A DNA stretch of 55,940 bases from DATCTV01 sp964400685 (GTDB lineage: Bacteria > Desulfobacterota > Desulfomonilia > UBA1062), in contig CAYNVT010000010.1 of assembly GCA_964400685.1 (NCBI GenBank), positions 1-55,940 on the forward strand, read 5' to 3'. The notes under the pieces are model-generated. The model was not told the DNA's origin and ran no database searches. It saw nothing but the letters and a program-made list of their open reading frames with translations. Every line of letters begins with the position of its first letter. Positions within the stretch are counted from its first letter, which is position 1. Both the position numbers and the translations under genes were made by a program. Shown here one piece after another: positions 1-8,910 of the stretch.

Positions 1-252
1 GTGAATGCCGAGTATCGGGATTTCCCTGGGAAGCGACATCCTCATAGTCCTTAAGATTGTGCCGTCTCCCCCTATTGCCACCATTACGTCAGCGCCTGTC
101 CATACGTTGTCTGTTTTGGGTTTATCCATGCACGCAGCCAGATGGTCTTCATATAGGCAGGGGATTTTTTTGATTTCCAGCCACTCGGCGACCTTCGCAG
201 CCTGCAAGAGCGCTTGAGCGTTATCTTCTTTGCATATGATACCTATTTTCAT
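1..252 (-). CDS. nadK: NAD kinase, N-terminal part (runs off the left edge)
   Basis: Reading the minus strand from an ATG at 252 gives 84 codons without a stop up to the window edge. The peptide begins MKIGIICKEDNAQALLQAA and contains VAIGGDGTILRTMR followed by IPILGIH. GGDGT is the signature of ATP-NAD kinases, which phosphorylate NAD to NADP in the cytoplasm; the Asp of this motif is the catalytic base in the family. The alpha/beta start with a short loop before GGDGT also fits. The ribosome binding site is weak. Only the N-terminal domain is visible, so completeness cannot be judged. A terminator at 365-392 separates it from the gene upstream on the same strand. Confidence 0.86.
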   Translation of the reverse strand, partial: MKIGIICKEDNAQALLQAAKVAEWLEIKKIPCLYEDHLAACMDKPKTDNVWTGADVMVAIGGDGTILRTMRMSLPREIPILGIH

Positions 253-364
253 TAATAGATAATATACATTCCACTGATATAAATATCCAGATTGAAAAAA
301 GAAAAATACATGTACTTCAGACTCATTGGAATATTATTAAAACATGGGGAAAAACAGGAAAGAA

Positions 365-392
365 CGGCAGGGGTTTTAATTATCCCCTGCCG
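365..392 (-). terminator. Hairpin terminator after the 634-residue exported protein gene
   Basis: Perfect 9-bp arms, 365-373 and 384-392 (CGGCAGGGG and its complement), enclose an AT-rich 10-nt loop, 13 nt after the stop codon at 406. On the minus strand a moderately T-rich stretch follows. It probably ends the upstream transcript before nadK. Confidence 0.6.
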
Positions 393-405
393 CTTGTTTA
401 TAATG

Positions 406-2310
406 TTACTGGGCAGTATCTACTTTAAGCCTGACAATAATGCTGTTCTGAACCAGTTCGGTACCATTGAGTTCAATATCAATGTTCTGCCCGTAAACTG
501 GGATTGCAGGTATGTTGAATTTAAGCATTTTTTCGATGGCACCCTTGAGCTGAGCAGTTATTTCCTTCCCTATCTTATCCTGAATGGTCGGGAGAATGGC
601 CGATGTAGTTGAGTTTGTGTACAGGAATGTAAGACCTGCGGGCTTGGAATTCTCGACATCAATTGTACCCTGTATAGTCTTACCGTCCGAGCCTGTGACA
701 AGCTTCAGTATCAGGTCAAGATCTGCACTCGCCCTGAGCACGCAAGGATACTTCGGAGCAATGATTGATGCATTGTAAAGCTCGAGCATTACGTTTTTGA
801 CAATAACCCTTCCCACATCACTTATTCCGAGGGTGTCAGAATAGTTGCCAGAGAGATCGACAATTGGTGGAGTTGTAACCGTTATGATGCATTTTATATT
901 ATCCCTGGGCATGATATCCTTGACAGCAGCTTTAAATTCTTCTGAAATATCCAGATCCTTCAATAATCCGGCCTGCAACGCATTGAAGACGATATTGTTT
1001 ATTAGGTCATCATTAATCGCCATGATAAGGTTTTCATCGTCTGTTACCTGAAGAAGCGGCAGTTCATCCGCTGGTGTGGAATAGAACATATTGAGACCCG
1101 GGATTTGAACCTCGGCTGACGGGTCGGCCAGTACGGAACCAAGACCGAGGTCCATGGTTATGTCGTTTTCCGTTGCAGAATAAAGGTTGGTTTGATCCAT
1201 CGGCCAGCCGCTTATATTAATTCCCATGATATTTCCGGCAAGTGAATTGATGTCTACCAGTTCGGTATCGACAACAAGTTTGGACAATATATCCGATTTT
1301 ACTATGTCTAGTATGAAATTGACAAACCAGCTCGGTATTGACAGGAAACCGAATTCTATTTCAGGATTTCCAAGGTTTACAGAGGAGCCTGACAAGTCTA
1401 TTGTTGCCACTATCTTGTTGCTTGAGTTGACGCTCAGCTTCAATTTTGCATTCGAAATGTTCACGCTGTCGGCTTTCAGATTAAAATGAATCCTTGTTTC
1501 AATTCCTACAGGATATGTACGGTAGTGTCCCTGCACAAAAATCGCTTTTGCACTTCCGCCGTTCGGGTTCACCCAGGCTTCAGGGGTAATGGACATCTGA
1601 GTCGAGATTGTCCTGTCAGCTTTGATATCTGAATCAATGGCAATCTTTCCAATATTGATATAACCTTTATCATCGCCTCCCATTGCAGGGTCAATTCTGA
1701 TATAGCCATTCATCCCGTCTGACACATTCGTCTGAATCGGCAATATCGGTGCAGTTCCTGCAAAAGGACTTTCGGGATTATGAGAACCGTAAAGCCCGTT
1801 GTCCCATCCATAAACAAGATCATTCTTCCATGTGTTCATGAAACTTGCAGCAGCATCTACGGCCTTGCCAAGAAGATCGTCGGTCAACATTATTCTGACT
1901 GCATTATCCACAACACCTGTTGCTCCAGGTTCCGCAGAATAACCAAGTGCATAAGAAACCCTTTCTTTATTCACAATGTATTTCTTATCGGTAACCTGGA
2001 AAGTCGTCGTCGTATATATGCTGCCCTGATCGAGCTGAAGGGTGTATTCAAATTCGCCTGTTGTTTTATCAAAGGCAATAGATTTCCCATTGTTTTTCAG
2101 GCTGAGCGGTTTGCTGTCTCCATTTATTATGACTCCCTTAATCAGGACTTCTGTCGTTCCGGGAGCCAGAACAGTTCCGTTAGGCGGACTGGTGAACTCA
2201 ATTGTACAGGGCTTATAATTAGACCCCACACAGAAGCCAAGGAAACCCGAAGCAAACACGAATGCCATAAGTCCAGCCAGTAAATAATATAACTTCCCCC
2301 TACTCCTCAT
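406..2310 (-). CDS. Large exported protein of unknown function, possible Ig-like plus lipid-binding-like fold
   Basis: I do not recognise this 634-residue protein. Residues 8-28 form a hydrophobic signal or anchor segment (YYLLAGLMAFVFASGFLGF), so it is exported or anchored to the inner membrane. Residues about 33-115 read like a bacterial Ig-type or glucodextranase-B-type beta domain (IEFTSPPNGTVLAPGTTEV). The rest alternates beta-strand-like stretches with amphipathic helices, and the end (KIGKEITAQLKGAIEKML) is a helix followed by strands. That pattern is reminiscent of tubular lipid-binding (TULIP/BPI) folds, but this is only a guess from texture. No catalytic motif is visible. A strong GGAGGTG ribosome site precedes the ATG at 2310. 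It lies 26 bp downstream of the rRNA methyltransferase on the same strand. Confidence 0.8.
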   Translation of the reverse strand: MRSRGKLYYLLAGLMAFVFASGFLGFCVGSNYKPCTIEFTSPPNGTVLAPGTTEVLIKGVIINGDSKPLSLKNNGKSIAFDKTTGEFEYTLQLDQGSIYTTTTFQVTDKKYIVNKERVSYALGYSAEPGATGVVDNAVRIMLTDDLLGKAVDAAASFMNTWKNDLVYGWDNGLYGSHNPESPFAGTAPILPIQTNVSDGMNGYIRIDPAMGGDDKGYINIGKIAIDSDIKADRTISTQMSITPEAWVNPNGGSAKAIFVQGHYRTYPVGIETRIHFNLKADSVNISNAKLKLSVNSSNKIVATIDLSGSSVNLGNPEIEFGFLSIPSWFVNFILDIVKSDILSKLVVDTELVDINSLAGNIMGINISGWPMDQTNLYSATENDITMDLGLGSVLADPSAEVQIPGLNMFYSTPADELPLLQVTDDENLIMAINDDLINNIVFNALQAGLLKDLDISEEFKAAVKDIMPRDNIKCIITVTTPPIVDLSGNYSDTLGISDVGRVIVKNVMLELYNASIIAPKYPCVLRASADLDLILKLVTGSDGKTIQGTIDVENSKPAGLTFLYTNSTTSAILPTIQDKIGKEITAQLKGAIEKMLKFNIPAIPVYGQNIDIELNGTELVQNSIIVRLKVDTAQ

Positions 2311-2336
2311 ATGACACCTCCAAATATGATGATTTT

Positions 2337-3629
2337 TTAATTATTCCGATGCTTCAAACAAGCTACAGTTTCAATGTGATATGTCTGCGGGAATATATCG
2401 AACATTCTGAGTGATTCAAGGTAATATCCACTATTCGTTAAATGTTCCAAATCCCTTGCAAGTGTTGAAGTATTGCACGATATATAAACAATTTTTTCCG
2501 GTTTTATTCTATTGATACTACTGATTAAACTGGCAGCGCCTGCCCTTGGGGGATCCATTATTACAGTATCATACTCTGTGTTGTTTAGAGCCTCCAGATT
2601 CAGGCTGTTTTCTAAGTCAGAAGTTATTACGTTTACATTGTCAAGGCCGTTATTGTTTGCATTTTTTGAAACAAAACCTGTAAGCCTTCTGTCATGATCA
2701 ATTCCGGTGACTTTTTTGCATACTGAAGCGACGGGAACAGTGAAATTTCCGCAGCCGCAATAGAGGTCAAGTACGTTCTCAGAACCTTTTACTGAATCGA
2801 TTACATGCTCCACCATCATCTGATTTACACGAAGATTTGACTGGACAAATCCTCCAAGTCCCCCTGTTATGCCGAATCTCCTCATTTTTGTTTCCATACT
2901 ATATACAAAGCACCCATCTCCGATGACTTTCATGCTGCCCGATGCCGAATTAACAAATACTGCACCAGATATGTTTAATTCTTTACATACACTCGAAATA
3001 TCGTATGCTGTCTTATTACTTATCATTTGCCTTGAATGAACAATAATCTGTATCATGTTTCCAAGTGCAAATAATTCAATTGCTGATATTTTATTTTTCG
3101 ATATTACATTATATATATATTTTACCAGAAAAGGCAATATGTCTCTTATCTTTCTTTCCGCAATAGGACAATCTTTGATATCTATAATATCATTAGTATT
3201 CCTTCTATAAAATCCAATTGATGTTCCATTGCATTGAAGGTGTATATGGCTCCGGTATTCATATTCCCTCCTTGAGGTTACAGGTGCATAATATTCAGTA
3301 TGCTGATCTGAAAACGCCTTCCTGAGATGATTCTTCATGATTATTTCTTTCCACTTGATCTGTCCGGAATATTTTATATGCTGCCAGTCGCATCCCCCGC
3401 ATGATGAAAAATATTCACACACCGGTTCAACCCTGTCCGGAGAGGCTTTGATTATTTCAACAGGTACAGCTTCAAGAAATGACGCATGTTTTCTTTCGAT
3501 CCTTGCATATACAGTTTCCCCGGGAACCACCTGAGAAATGAAAACCGCCTGGCCTTCATCTGTTCGGGCAAAGCCTTTCCCCCCGAATGCCAAGCTTTCA
3601 ACATCAAGTTTTAATATATCGTTAAGCAT
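2337..3629 (-). CDS. rlmD: 23S rRNA (uracil-5-)-methyltransferase, RlmD/TrmA family
   Basis: SAM-dependent enzyme predicted to make 5-methyluridine in 23S rRNA. From the chosen start at 3629 (MLNDILKLDVE) it is 430 residues. An N-terminal TRAM-like domain (LAFGGKGFARTDEGQAVFIS) is followed by four cysteines placed like the RumA iron-sulfur ligands (C71, C77, C80 and C154). The SAM motif NVLDLYCGCGNFTVPVA, the MDPPRAGA loop and YISCNTSTLARDL with the nucleophilic Cys follow near the C terminus. A longer frame to 3704 adds a hydrophobic leader that families of this type lack and would overlap the divergent dedA gene, so I reject it. Paralogues in this family methylate different uridines, so the exact site is inferred. 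Confidence 0.88.
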   Translation of the reverse strand: MLNDILKLDVESLAFGGKGFARTDEGQAVFISQVVPGETVYARIERKHASFLEAVPVEIIKASPDRVEPVCEYFSSCGGCDWQHIKYSGQIKWKEIIMKNHLRKAFSDQHTEYYAPVTSRREYEYRSHIHLQCNGTSIGFYRRNTNDIIDIKDCPIAERKIRDILPFLVKYIYNVISKNKISAIELFALGNMIQIIVHSRQMISNKTAYDISSVCKELNISGAVFVNSASGSMKVIGDGCFVYSMETKMRRFGITGGLGGFVQSNLRVNQMMVEHVIDSVKGSENVLDLYCGCGNFTVPVASVCKKVTGIDHDRRLTGFVSKNANNNGLDNVNVITSDLENSLNLEALNNTEYDTVIMDPPRAGAASLISSINRIKPEKIVYISCNTSTLARDLEHLTNSGYYLESLRMFDIFPQTYHIETVACLKHRNN

Positions 3630-3718
3630 TATTTTTTTGTAACAATTCAATACACTCCTTGCAACGTAAATACCTTTTAAAATATATAACCAGAAAAAAA
3701 GCACTATGGAGAATGCTA

Positions 3719-4375
3719 ATGGAACTGATAATGCAGTTTATCAATATTTTCCTTCATCTTGATATATATCTCGCCGATATAATACGTGATTACCAGACAT
3801 GGACATACCTGTTTCTCTTTCTTGTAATATTCTGTGAAACAGGGCTTGTAGTGACGCCAATTCTCCCGGGAGATTCACTGCTGTTCACAGCTGGAGCGCT
3901 ATCTGCTCTGCCAGACAGTCCGCTATCGCATATTAATCTATTTATTCTTCTTACTTTTGCAGCTGTTTGCGGAGATAATACCAATTACTGGATCGGAAGA
4001 TGGATTGGACCAAAGGCCTTTCATTTCAAAAAATCCCGTCTTTTCAATCCCCTTTATCTTCAAAGGGCACATGTATTTTATGAGAAACATGGTGGTAAAA
4101 CTATAATACTCGCTAGATTTTTGCCGATAATTCGAACTTTTGCCCCGTTTGTTGCAGGTATCGGTACCATGAGGTACTCAAAATTTGTACTTTTTAGTAT
4201 CACAGGCGGATTGTCATGGATGTTTACCTTTATCTTTGCTGGTTATTATTTCGGTAACATTCCTATTGTAAAAAAGAACTTTACCCTGGTTGTAATGGCG
4301 ATAATAGTAATAACAGTAATGCCTGCAATAATCGGCGGGTTTAAAAGCTGGCGTGCCGGGAAAAACATGAGTTAA
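3719..4375 (+). CDS. DedA/VTT-family inner-membrane protein
   Basis: A 218-residue polytopic membrane protein of the DedA (SNARE-associated/VTT) family, whose members act as lipid scramblases or transporters needed for envelope homeostasis. Family hallmarks are visible: FCETGLVVTPILPGDSLLF near residues 39-57, GDNTNYWIGRWIG, and RFLPIIRTFAPFVAGIGTM with the conserved Arg-Pro pattern. Several hydrophobic segments flank them. Upstream ATGs at 3659 and 3713 are open, but the start at 3719 has a GGAGA at 3708-3712 with good spacing. It is divergent from the rRNA methyltransferase. Confidence 0.88.
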   Translation: MELIMQFINIFLHLDIYLADIIRDYQTWTYLFLFLVIFCETGLVVTPILPGDSLLFTAGALSALPDSPLSHINLFILLTFAAVCGDNTNYWIGRWIGPKAFHFKKSRLFNPLYLQRAHVFYEKHGGKTIILARFLPIIRTFAPFVAGIGTMRYSKFVLFSITGGLSWMFTFIFAGYYFGNIPIVKKNFTLVVMAIIVITVMPAIIGGFKSWRAGKNMS

Positions 4376-4406
4376 GCCTATTATTACGAGTTGTCTTTTG
4401 CCATTG

Positions 4407-4430
4407 AATTATGAAGCATGATTCATAATT
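4407..4430. promoter_or_regulatory. Perfect 9-bp inverted repeat between dedA and the sigma factor
   Basis: AATTATGAA (4407-4415) and TTCATAATT (4422-4430) flank a 6-nt centre. No T tract follows, so it looks more like an operator or protein-binding site than a terminator. A second repeat lies at 4456-4480. Function unknown. Confidence 0.4.
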
Positions 4431-4455
4431 GTGAAATATAGTAAAATTACAAGAA

Positions 4456-4480
4456 ATTAATAATTTTTTAACTTATTAAT
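4456..4480. promoter_or_regulatory. AT-rich inverted repeat upstream of the sigma factor
   Basis: ATTAATAA (4456-4463) and TTATTAAT (4473-4480) are separated by 9 nt. The spacing resembles that of a CIRCE element, but the sequence does not match the CIRCE consensus. The region is very AT-rich, so chance is a real possibility. Confidence 0.25.
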
Positions 4481-4525
4481 ATTACAGTAGTTACAATGCA
4501 TAACTGATAGAGTTAAAATAAATTA

Positions 4526-4554
4526 TTGACAGTGTGTATTTTGTGTATTAGTGT
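4526..4554 (+). promoter_or_regulatory. Possible sigma-70 promoter of the RpoH-like sigma factor
   Basis: A perfect TTGACA at 4526-4531 is followed 17 nt later by a poor minus-10 hexamer, TAGTGT (4549-4554). It sits about 50 nt before the start at 4602. The weak minus-10 leaves this uncertain. Confidence 0.35.
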
Positions 4555-4601
4555 TGTAATACAATATAACATGTCACAATGATACTGGGGAAGGAGGGTC
4601 T

Positions 4602-5360
4602 ATGGGGGGCAAGTGTTCTTCTTCAGATTTGGAGATTTACACAAGGAGAATCAAGGATTATCCGATTCTTTCGCGAGAGGAAGAAAAGGAACTGGCCCTG
4701 AAATACAGAGAAGGCAATGAAGAGGCCGGTAAAAAGATTATAACATCCAATCTGCGATTCGTAATGAAAATCAGCCAGTCTTATTTCCATCTGGGTTACC
4801 GCCCGCTCGAAATCATCCAGGAAGGCAATATGGGTCTGGTAAAAGCCATTACAAGGTTCGATCCGGATAAAGGTGTGCGTTTTATATGCTACGCCATATG
4901 GTGGATAAAGGCATACATAAAGAACTATATCTACAAGAGCTACCAGACTCACACCGGCATACTTTCACATGCAAAAGGTCTTGTTTCACTCGACTGCAGC
5001 CTGTCAAGGGATCCTGATGAAGACGACAAGCTCCTTGACCATATGCTCGATGAAACACCTGATCAGGAACATGCATATGTCTGCAAGGAACGCCAGACAT
5101 TTTTAATGAACATCATCTCCTCCGAACCGCAGGTATTATCTAACAGGGAGATATTTATTCTCAAGGAAAGGTTTTTTGCAGATCCGCCTGCAACTCTCAA
5201 GGATATCGCCTTGAGAATCGGCGTTACCAGGGAACGGGTAAGACAGATCGAGGCCAGATCTCTTCAAAGAATACGCAATGTTATCGAGACAAAACATGCC
5301 ATGCTCTTTGACGATATTATTGATACCACGACATTGAAAATGAAACGCAGGAGGATATAG
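4602..5360 (+). CDS. rpoH: RNA polymerase sigma factor, RpoH-like (sigma-70 family)
   Basis: A 252-residue alternative sigma factor. Region 1.2 (IKDYPILSREEEKELALKY) starts at about residue 17. Region 2 follows with NLRFVMKISQSY, LIQEGNMGLVKAI-type sequence and RFICYAIWWIKAYI, then regions 3 and 4 with the helix-turn-helix GVTRERVRQIEARSLQRIRN near the C terminus. The short N terminus without region 1.1 and the overall length fit heat-shock sigma factors, which redirect RNA polymerase to chaperone and protease genes. The classical RpoH box is not obvious, so another group-3 sigma is possible. The start has a strong AAGGAGGG. Two inverted repeats and a possible promoter lie upstream. Confidence 0.85.
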   Translation: MGGKCSSSDLEIYTRRIKDYPILSREEEKELALKYREGNEEAGKKIITSNLRFVMKISQSYFHLGYRPLEIIQEGNMGLVKAITRFDPDKGVRFICYAIWWIKAYIKNYIYKSYQTHTGILSHAKGLVSLDCSLSRDPDEDDKLLDHMLDETPDQEHAYVCKERQTFLMNIISSEPQVLSNREIFILKERFFADPPATLKDIALRIGVTRERVRQIEARSLQRIRNVIETKHAMLFDDIIDTTTLKMKRRRI

Positions 5361-5385
5361 GACAGGAAGAGCGGATTCTCCTGTC
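5361..5385. terminator. Hairpin between convergent sigma-factor and dnaB genes
   Basis: GACAGGA (5361-5367) pairs with TCCTGTC (5379-5385) immediately after the sigma-factor stop and overlapping the dnaB stop. It is suitably placed to act in both directions, but neither strand has a good T tract. Confidence 0.4.
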
Positions 5386-6727
5386 AATGCCTGTCGTCAA
5401 GATCTTTAAATTTAGTCAGTTCAGGTGTCCAATTAAGTTTGAAATCACCAGTAGGGCCATTTCTGTGTTTCGCTATATTAATCTCAGCAATACCCTTATT
5501 CTGGGTATCTGCATTATAGACCTCGTCTCTGTATATGAGCAATATAATATCTGCATCCTGCTCGATTGCACCGGATTCCCTGAGTTCGGACATCATAGGC
5601 CTCTTGTCGCCCCTGGCTTCTACATTTCTGTTAAGCTGGCTTAACGCAATCACAGGTACTTTAAACTCTTTGGCGATTGCTTTCATAGATCTTGATATCT
5701 CGGAAATCTCCTGTTCCCTGGAATCCACCCTGCCCTTTATTTTCATAAGCTGAAGATAATCAACTACCACAAGCGCCAGATCTTTTTCTCTTATGGCAAG
5801 CCTTCTCAGCTTTGCCCTTATTTCCATCGGCGATATTCCGGCTGAATCATCAATATACATCGGGGCATCATAAATTTTTGCTGATGCATTGGTAAGTTTT
5901 ACCCAATCTTCATTTTTCAGATAACGTGAGTCACGCAATCTGGTTTGATATATACCTGATATTGATGAAAGAATCTTAAGCAGAAGCTGATCCCTTCCCA
6001 TTTCAAGAGAGAACAAAGCGACAGGCCTGTTTTCTATAACAGCCACGTGTTCGGCAATATTCATTGCAAGCGATGTCTTTCCCATGCCCGGACGGCCAGC
6101 GATAATAATCAGATCAGAAGGATGAAGCCCCCCCATTAACTTTGCATCCAGGTCGGTAAACCCGGTCTTTATCCCGCCCTCTTCGATTTTTCCTTCAGAT
6201 ATCAGTTTTATCCTGTCATAAAGACTGTTTACAAGTTCTTTTGTTCTGATAAGGCCTGTTGCTTCATTCTTCATCTCCCTGTTGATATCAAAGATGATCT
6301 TTTCGGCCGATTCGACGGCATCCGTTACTTCCCCCGCATTTGTCCTGGCTATCTTTACAATCTCATTTGCGCCGGTGATAAGCGATCTGATGATCGCCTT
6401 GTCTTTAACAATCCCGGCATAGTATCCGATGTCTGATGTTGTCGGGACTCTGTCGGTAAGCTGGCCGATATAAGCCGCTCCCCCTGCCTTATCTAGTTTC
6501 CCTTTCCTGTCAAGAGACTCGGCAAGTGTTATATAATCTATGGGAATACCTTTATCCCTGAGGATCAGCATCTCTTCATAAAGCATCCTGTTTCTTTCTG
6601 AATAAAAATCTTGAGGAGGAAGGACATCAATAATTTCATCCATGGCGGAGTTCTCGAGAAGAACTGCGCCAAGGATGAATTCTTCAGCATCCTTATTGTG
6701 AGGAAGAGCTGCTATTGTTTCTTCCAA
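5384..6727 (-). CDS. dnaB: Replicative DNA helicase DnaB
   Basis: A 447-residue hexameric helicase that unwinds DNA 5' to 3' at the replication fork. The N-terminal DnaB domain (residues about 5-105, HNKDAEEFILGAVL) and linker precede a RecA-type core with Walker A GRPGMGKT (211-218), Walker B LVVVDYLQL (319-327), the SQLNR motif (363-367) and RNGPTGDF near the end. The start is TTG at 6727, with GAGG about 9 nt upstream; no in-frame ATG is better placed. It is the last gene of the rpsF-rpsR-DUF2232-rplI-dnaB operon, 4 nt after rplI. No intein is seen. Confidence 0.95.
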   Translation of the reverse strand: MEETIAALPHNKDAEEFILGAVLLENSAMDEIIDVLPPQDFYSERNRMLYEEMLILRDKGIPIDYITLAESLDRKGKLDKAGGAAYIGQLTDRVPTTSDIGYYAGIVKDKAIIRSLITGANEIVKIARTNAGEVTDAVESAEKIIFDINREMKNEATGLIRTKELVNSLYDRIKLISEGKIEEGGIKTGFTDLDAKLMGGLHPSDLIIIAGRPGMGKTSLAMNIAEHVAVIENRPVALFSLEMGRDQLLLKILSSISGIYQTRLRDSRYLKNEDWVKLTNASAKIYDAPMYIDDSAGISPMEIRAKLRRLAIREKDLALVVVDYLQLMKIKGRVDSREQEISEISRSMKAIAKEFKVPVIALSQLNRNVEARGDKRPMMSELRESGAIEQDADIILLIYRDEVYNADTQNKGIAEINIAKHRNGPTGDFKLNWTPELTKFKDLDDRH

Positions 6728-6731
6728 GACA

Positions 6732-7178
6732 TTAAACCTCGGCTTTTACTTCGACTTTAATTGCTGCTGCAACTCCGGGGTACAGTTTTATTGTAACATC
6801 ATGTGTTCCCAAATGCTTAATCGGTTCTACAAGATGGATCTTTTTCTTTTCGATTCCAAAACCTTTATCCTTTAATGCATCTGCAATCTGAGACGTGGTA
6901 ATCGAACCAAACAGTTTCCCGTCATCGCCTGATTTCACATTAAAGCTCAATACTACAGCAGAGAGTTCATCTGCAGCTTTCTGTGCATGGTCTCTTGTCT
7001 TTGCTTCAGCCTTTATCCCTGCCTCGATCTTATCCTTGAAAGTCTTTGCCGCCCCTTTTGTCGCAGGAATGGCCTTGCCTCCCGGTATAAGATAATTTCT
7101 CGCATAACCGTCTTTTACTTTTACTTCCTGCCCTGCAGAACCCAGTTCTTCAAGTGTTTCCAAAAGTATTACTTTCAT
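6732..7178 (-). CDS. rplI: 50S ribosomal protein L9
   Basis: A 148-residue protein with the L9 N-terminal RNA-binding domain MKVILLETLEELGSAGQEV and GYARNYLIPGGKA, a long connecting helix (residues about 42-75), and a C-terminal domain (FGSITTSQIADAL). L9 binds 23S rRNA near the L1 stalk and helps keep frame. Its start overlaps the DUF2232 stop by ATGA, indicating translational coupling. Confidence 0.96.
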   Translation of the reverse strand: MKVILLETLEELGSAGQEVKVKDGYARNYLIPGGKAIPATKGAAKTFKDKIEAGIKAEAKTRDHAQKAADELSAVVLSFNVKSGDDGKLFGSITTSQIADALKDKGFGIEKKKIHLVEPIKHLGTHDVTIKLYPGVAAAIKVEVKAEV

Positions 7179-8098
7179 GCCTGATCTCCTTTTGTTTTTA
7201 TGCGTTTTCTGAAATAAAACCAGTTGTCAAACAATCCCAAGAGTACTGCCATAATCATTATATACATCTGTGTTATTATCAACAGGTAAAAAAATATCCG
7301 CCATCCTGTCCATATTTTCATGTACTCGAAAATGAATACAATTACCGAAAGCCCCTGGAAGAAGTATCCTATACAAACAATCAGAAGGATGTTCAGACCG
7401 ATCGTATTCACTATTTTATTCGGCAGAAGAGAGAACACGGAAGCAATAATGAATACTGCAATCAGCCAGCCAGGACAACTCCACTGGCTGAGGTCGATTT
7501 TTGCAGCAACTTTTGATGCGATCACGAAATTGAACCACATTATCATTGCGGTTCCTATGACAGTTATAGATGGGAACAATTTTATTATCGCTTTTTCGAT
7601 GGAAGACCTGTTGACATTGAAAGCGTCAATATCAGCCTGATTCAGTACTGTTGAGTATTGTCTGATAAAATTATCCATCATTTCTTTTATCCATGCCGAA
7701 ACCGTATGATTTATGGTGGAACCGCTTTTATAGCTTAAGAGTGCAATCATTGAGATGAATATGATAGATGCAGTAATCGTCGGAACAAACACCGACATCC
7801 CGATCATCTTCCTTTTAATCATTTCCCACATCAGCAAACCGCATAAAATGATAATGGCATATGTAATCGCCCCTTCAATAAATGCCGGTATCAGACCTAA
7901 ACAAACGGGGCTTAATGCGACTGCATATTTCAACACTCCATCTGTTCTGCTCGCGAATATGCAATAAAGTGCCGGCAAAAAAAGCACAATACCCATTGTG
8001 AATTGAGGCATGCAGATTAAAGATGTACCGGAAATAAGCAACACCCCGGCTGAAAGCCAGGGTGTTTGTGTAATGTTTCCGGTCAATGCCGGGGGCAT
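7175..8098 (-). CDS. DUF2232 (YybS-like) integral membrane protein
   Basis: A 307-residue polytopic membrane protein with about eight hydrophobic segments and few charged loops. The position between rpsR and rplI, the length and segments such as GLSVIVFIFEYMKI fit the DUF2232/YybS family, which often sits here in Deltaproteobacteria and Firmicutes. Its role is unknown. It overlaps rplI by 4 nt and starts 4 nt after rpsR, so it belongs to the ribosomal operon. Confidence 0.82.
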   Translation of the reverse strand: MPPALTGNITQTPWLSAGVLLISGTSLICMPQFTMGIVLFLPALYCIFASRTDGVLKYAVALSPVCLGLIPAFIEGAITYAIIILCGLLMWEMIKRKMIGMSVFVPTITASIIFISMIALLSYKSGSTINHTVSAWIKEMMDNFIRQYSTVLNQADIDAFNVNRSSIEKAIIKLFPSITVIGTAMIMWFNFVIASKVAAKIDLSQWSCPGWLIAVFIIASVFSLLPNKIVNTIGLNILLIVCIGYFFQGLSVIVFIFEYMKIWTGWRIFFYLLIITQMYIMIMAVLLGLFDNWFYFRKRIKTKGDQA

Positions 8099-8102
8099 AT
8101 TC

Positions 8103-8369
8103 CTAATTGTGAACAGTAAACGGCAACAGGGCTATCATGCGTGCCCTTTTAATCTCAATTGCAAGGTCTCTCTGATGGCGGGAGCATGTACCGGTAATTC
8201 TTCTTGGCAGAATTTTACCCCTGTCCGTTATATAATCCTTAAGGACCTGGCAATCTTTATAGTCTATCTTAAGTTTTTTATCTTCACAGAACCGGCAGCT
8301 CTTCTTCTTGAAGAATGTCCTGGATTTGTTTGGAGCTCCCGACTGTTTCGGTTTTCTTGGCCTTTCCAT
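8103..8369 (-). CDS. rpsR: 30S ribosomal protein S18
   Basis: An 88-residue basic protein ending ILPRRITGTCSRHQRDLAIE..., the diagnostic S18 stretch. CRFC and two further Cys (DCQVL and TGTC) give a four-cysteine set, suggesting the zinc-binding form of S18. S18 forms a heterodimer with S6, encoded immediately upstream, on the 30S platform. Confidence 0.96.
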   Translation of the reverse strand: MERPRKPKQSGAPNKSRTFFKKKSCRFCEDKKLKIDYKDCQVLKDYITDRGKILPRRITGTCSRHQRDLAIEIKRARMIALLPFTVHN

Positions 8370-8371
8370 GT

Positions 8372-8800
8372 CTATACCTCCTCTTCCGAACTTAAGGCTG
8401 CGGGTTCAGAATTATCCGCCGCCTTGTTATCCTCTTCAACCAGCTCTTGAGTCTCTTCTGTTTCAGCAGCCGGCGCAGGCGCAACCACAGCTTTTTCAAG
8501 GTCTTCCCTCTTCACATGCTCATCAAGTTTGATGATCATGAAACGCAATACATTTTCATCAATCCTTAACGTGCGCTCAATTTCGGAAAGCATCTTTCCG
8601 GGACCTTCAAGGTAGCTGAGAAAATAATGGCCTTTAGACTTTTTCTCGATTTTGTAGGCCATGGTTTTTATTCCCATGTCCTCGATCCTGATTACTTCAC
8701 CATCGTTTTTCTTGACATTGTTTGTAAAACGGGTGATGACCTTTTCGACTGCATCTTCCCTGAGTTCAGGGTTGACGATTTTCATGAGTTCGTAAAACAT
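8372..8800 (-). CDS. rpsF: 30S ribosomal protein S6
   Basis: A 142-residue protein beginning MFYELMKIVNPELREDAVEK, with GIKTMAYKIEKKSKGHYFL and the central ferredoxin-like S6 fold. Residues about 105-142 form an extended Ala/Glu-rich acidic tail, as seen in many S6 proteins and sometimes glutamylated. A strong GGAGGA precedes the ATG. It is the first gene of the operon that runs to dnaB. Confidence 0.96.
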   Translation of the reverse strand: MFYELMKIVNPELREDAVEKVITRFTNNVKKNDGEVIRIEDMGIKTMAYKIEKKSKGHYFLSYLEGPGKMLSEIERTLRIDENVLRFMIIKLDEHVKREDLEKAVVAPAPAAETEETQELVEEDNKAADNSEPAALSSEEEV

Positions 8801-8853
8801 CTGTTCCTCCTTATGGATTTTTTAGCCCCGCCTGGAGCAAGGAGCGCGTTTCT

Positions 8854-8880
8854 AATATAACAAACACTTTTTATATTCAA
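8854..8880 (-). promoter_or_regulatory. Possible promoter of the rpsF operon
   Basis: On the minus strand TTGAAT (8875-8880) and TATATT (8854-8859) are separated by 15 nt, shorter than ideal. They lie about 55 nt upstream of rpsF in an AT-rich stretch. Confidence 0.3.
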
Positions 8881-8910
8881 GCATGTTTTTCCAATGGCTT
8901 ATTGGATTGA

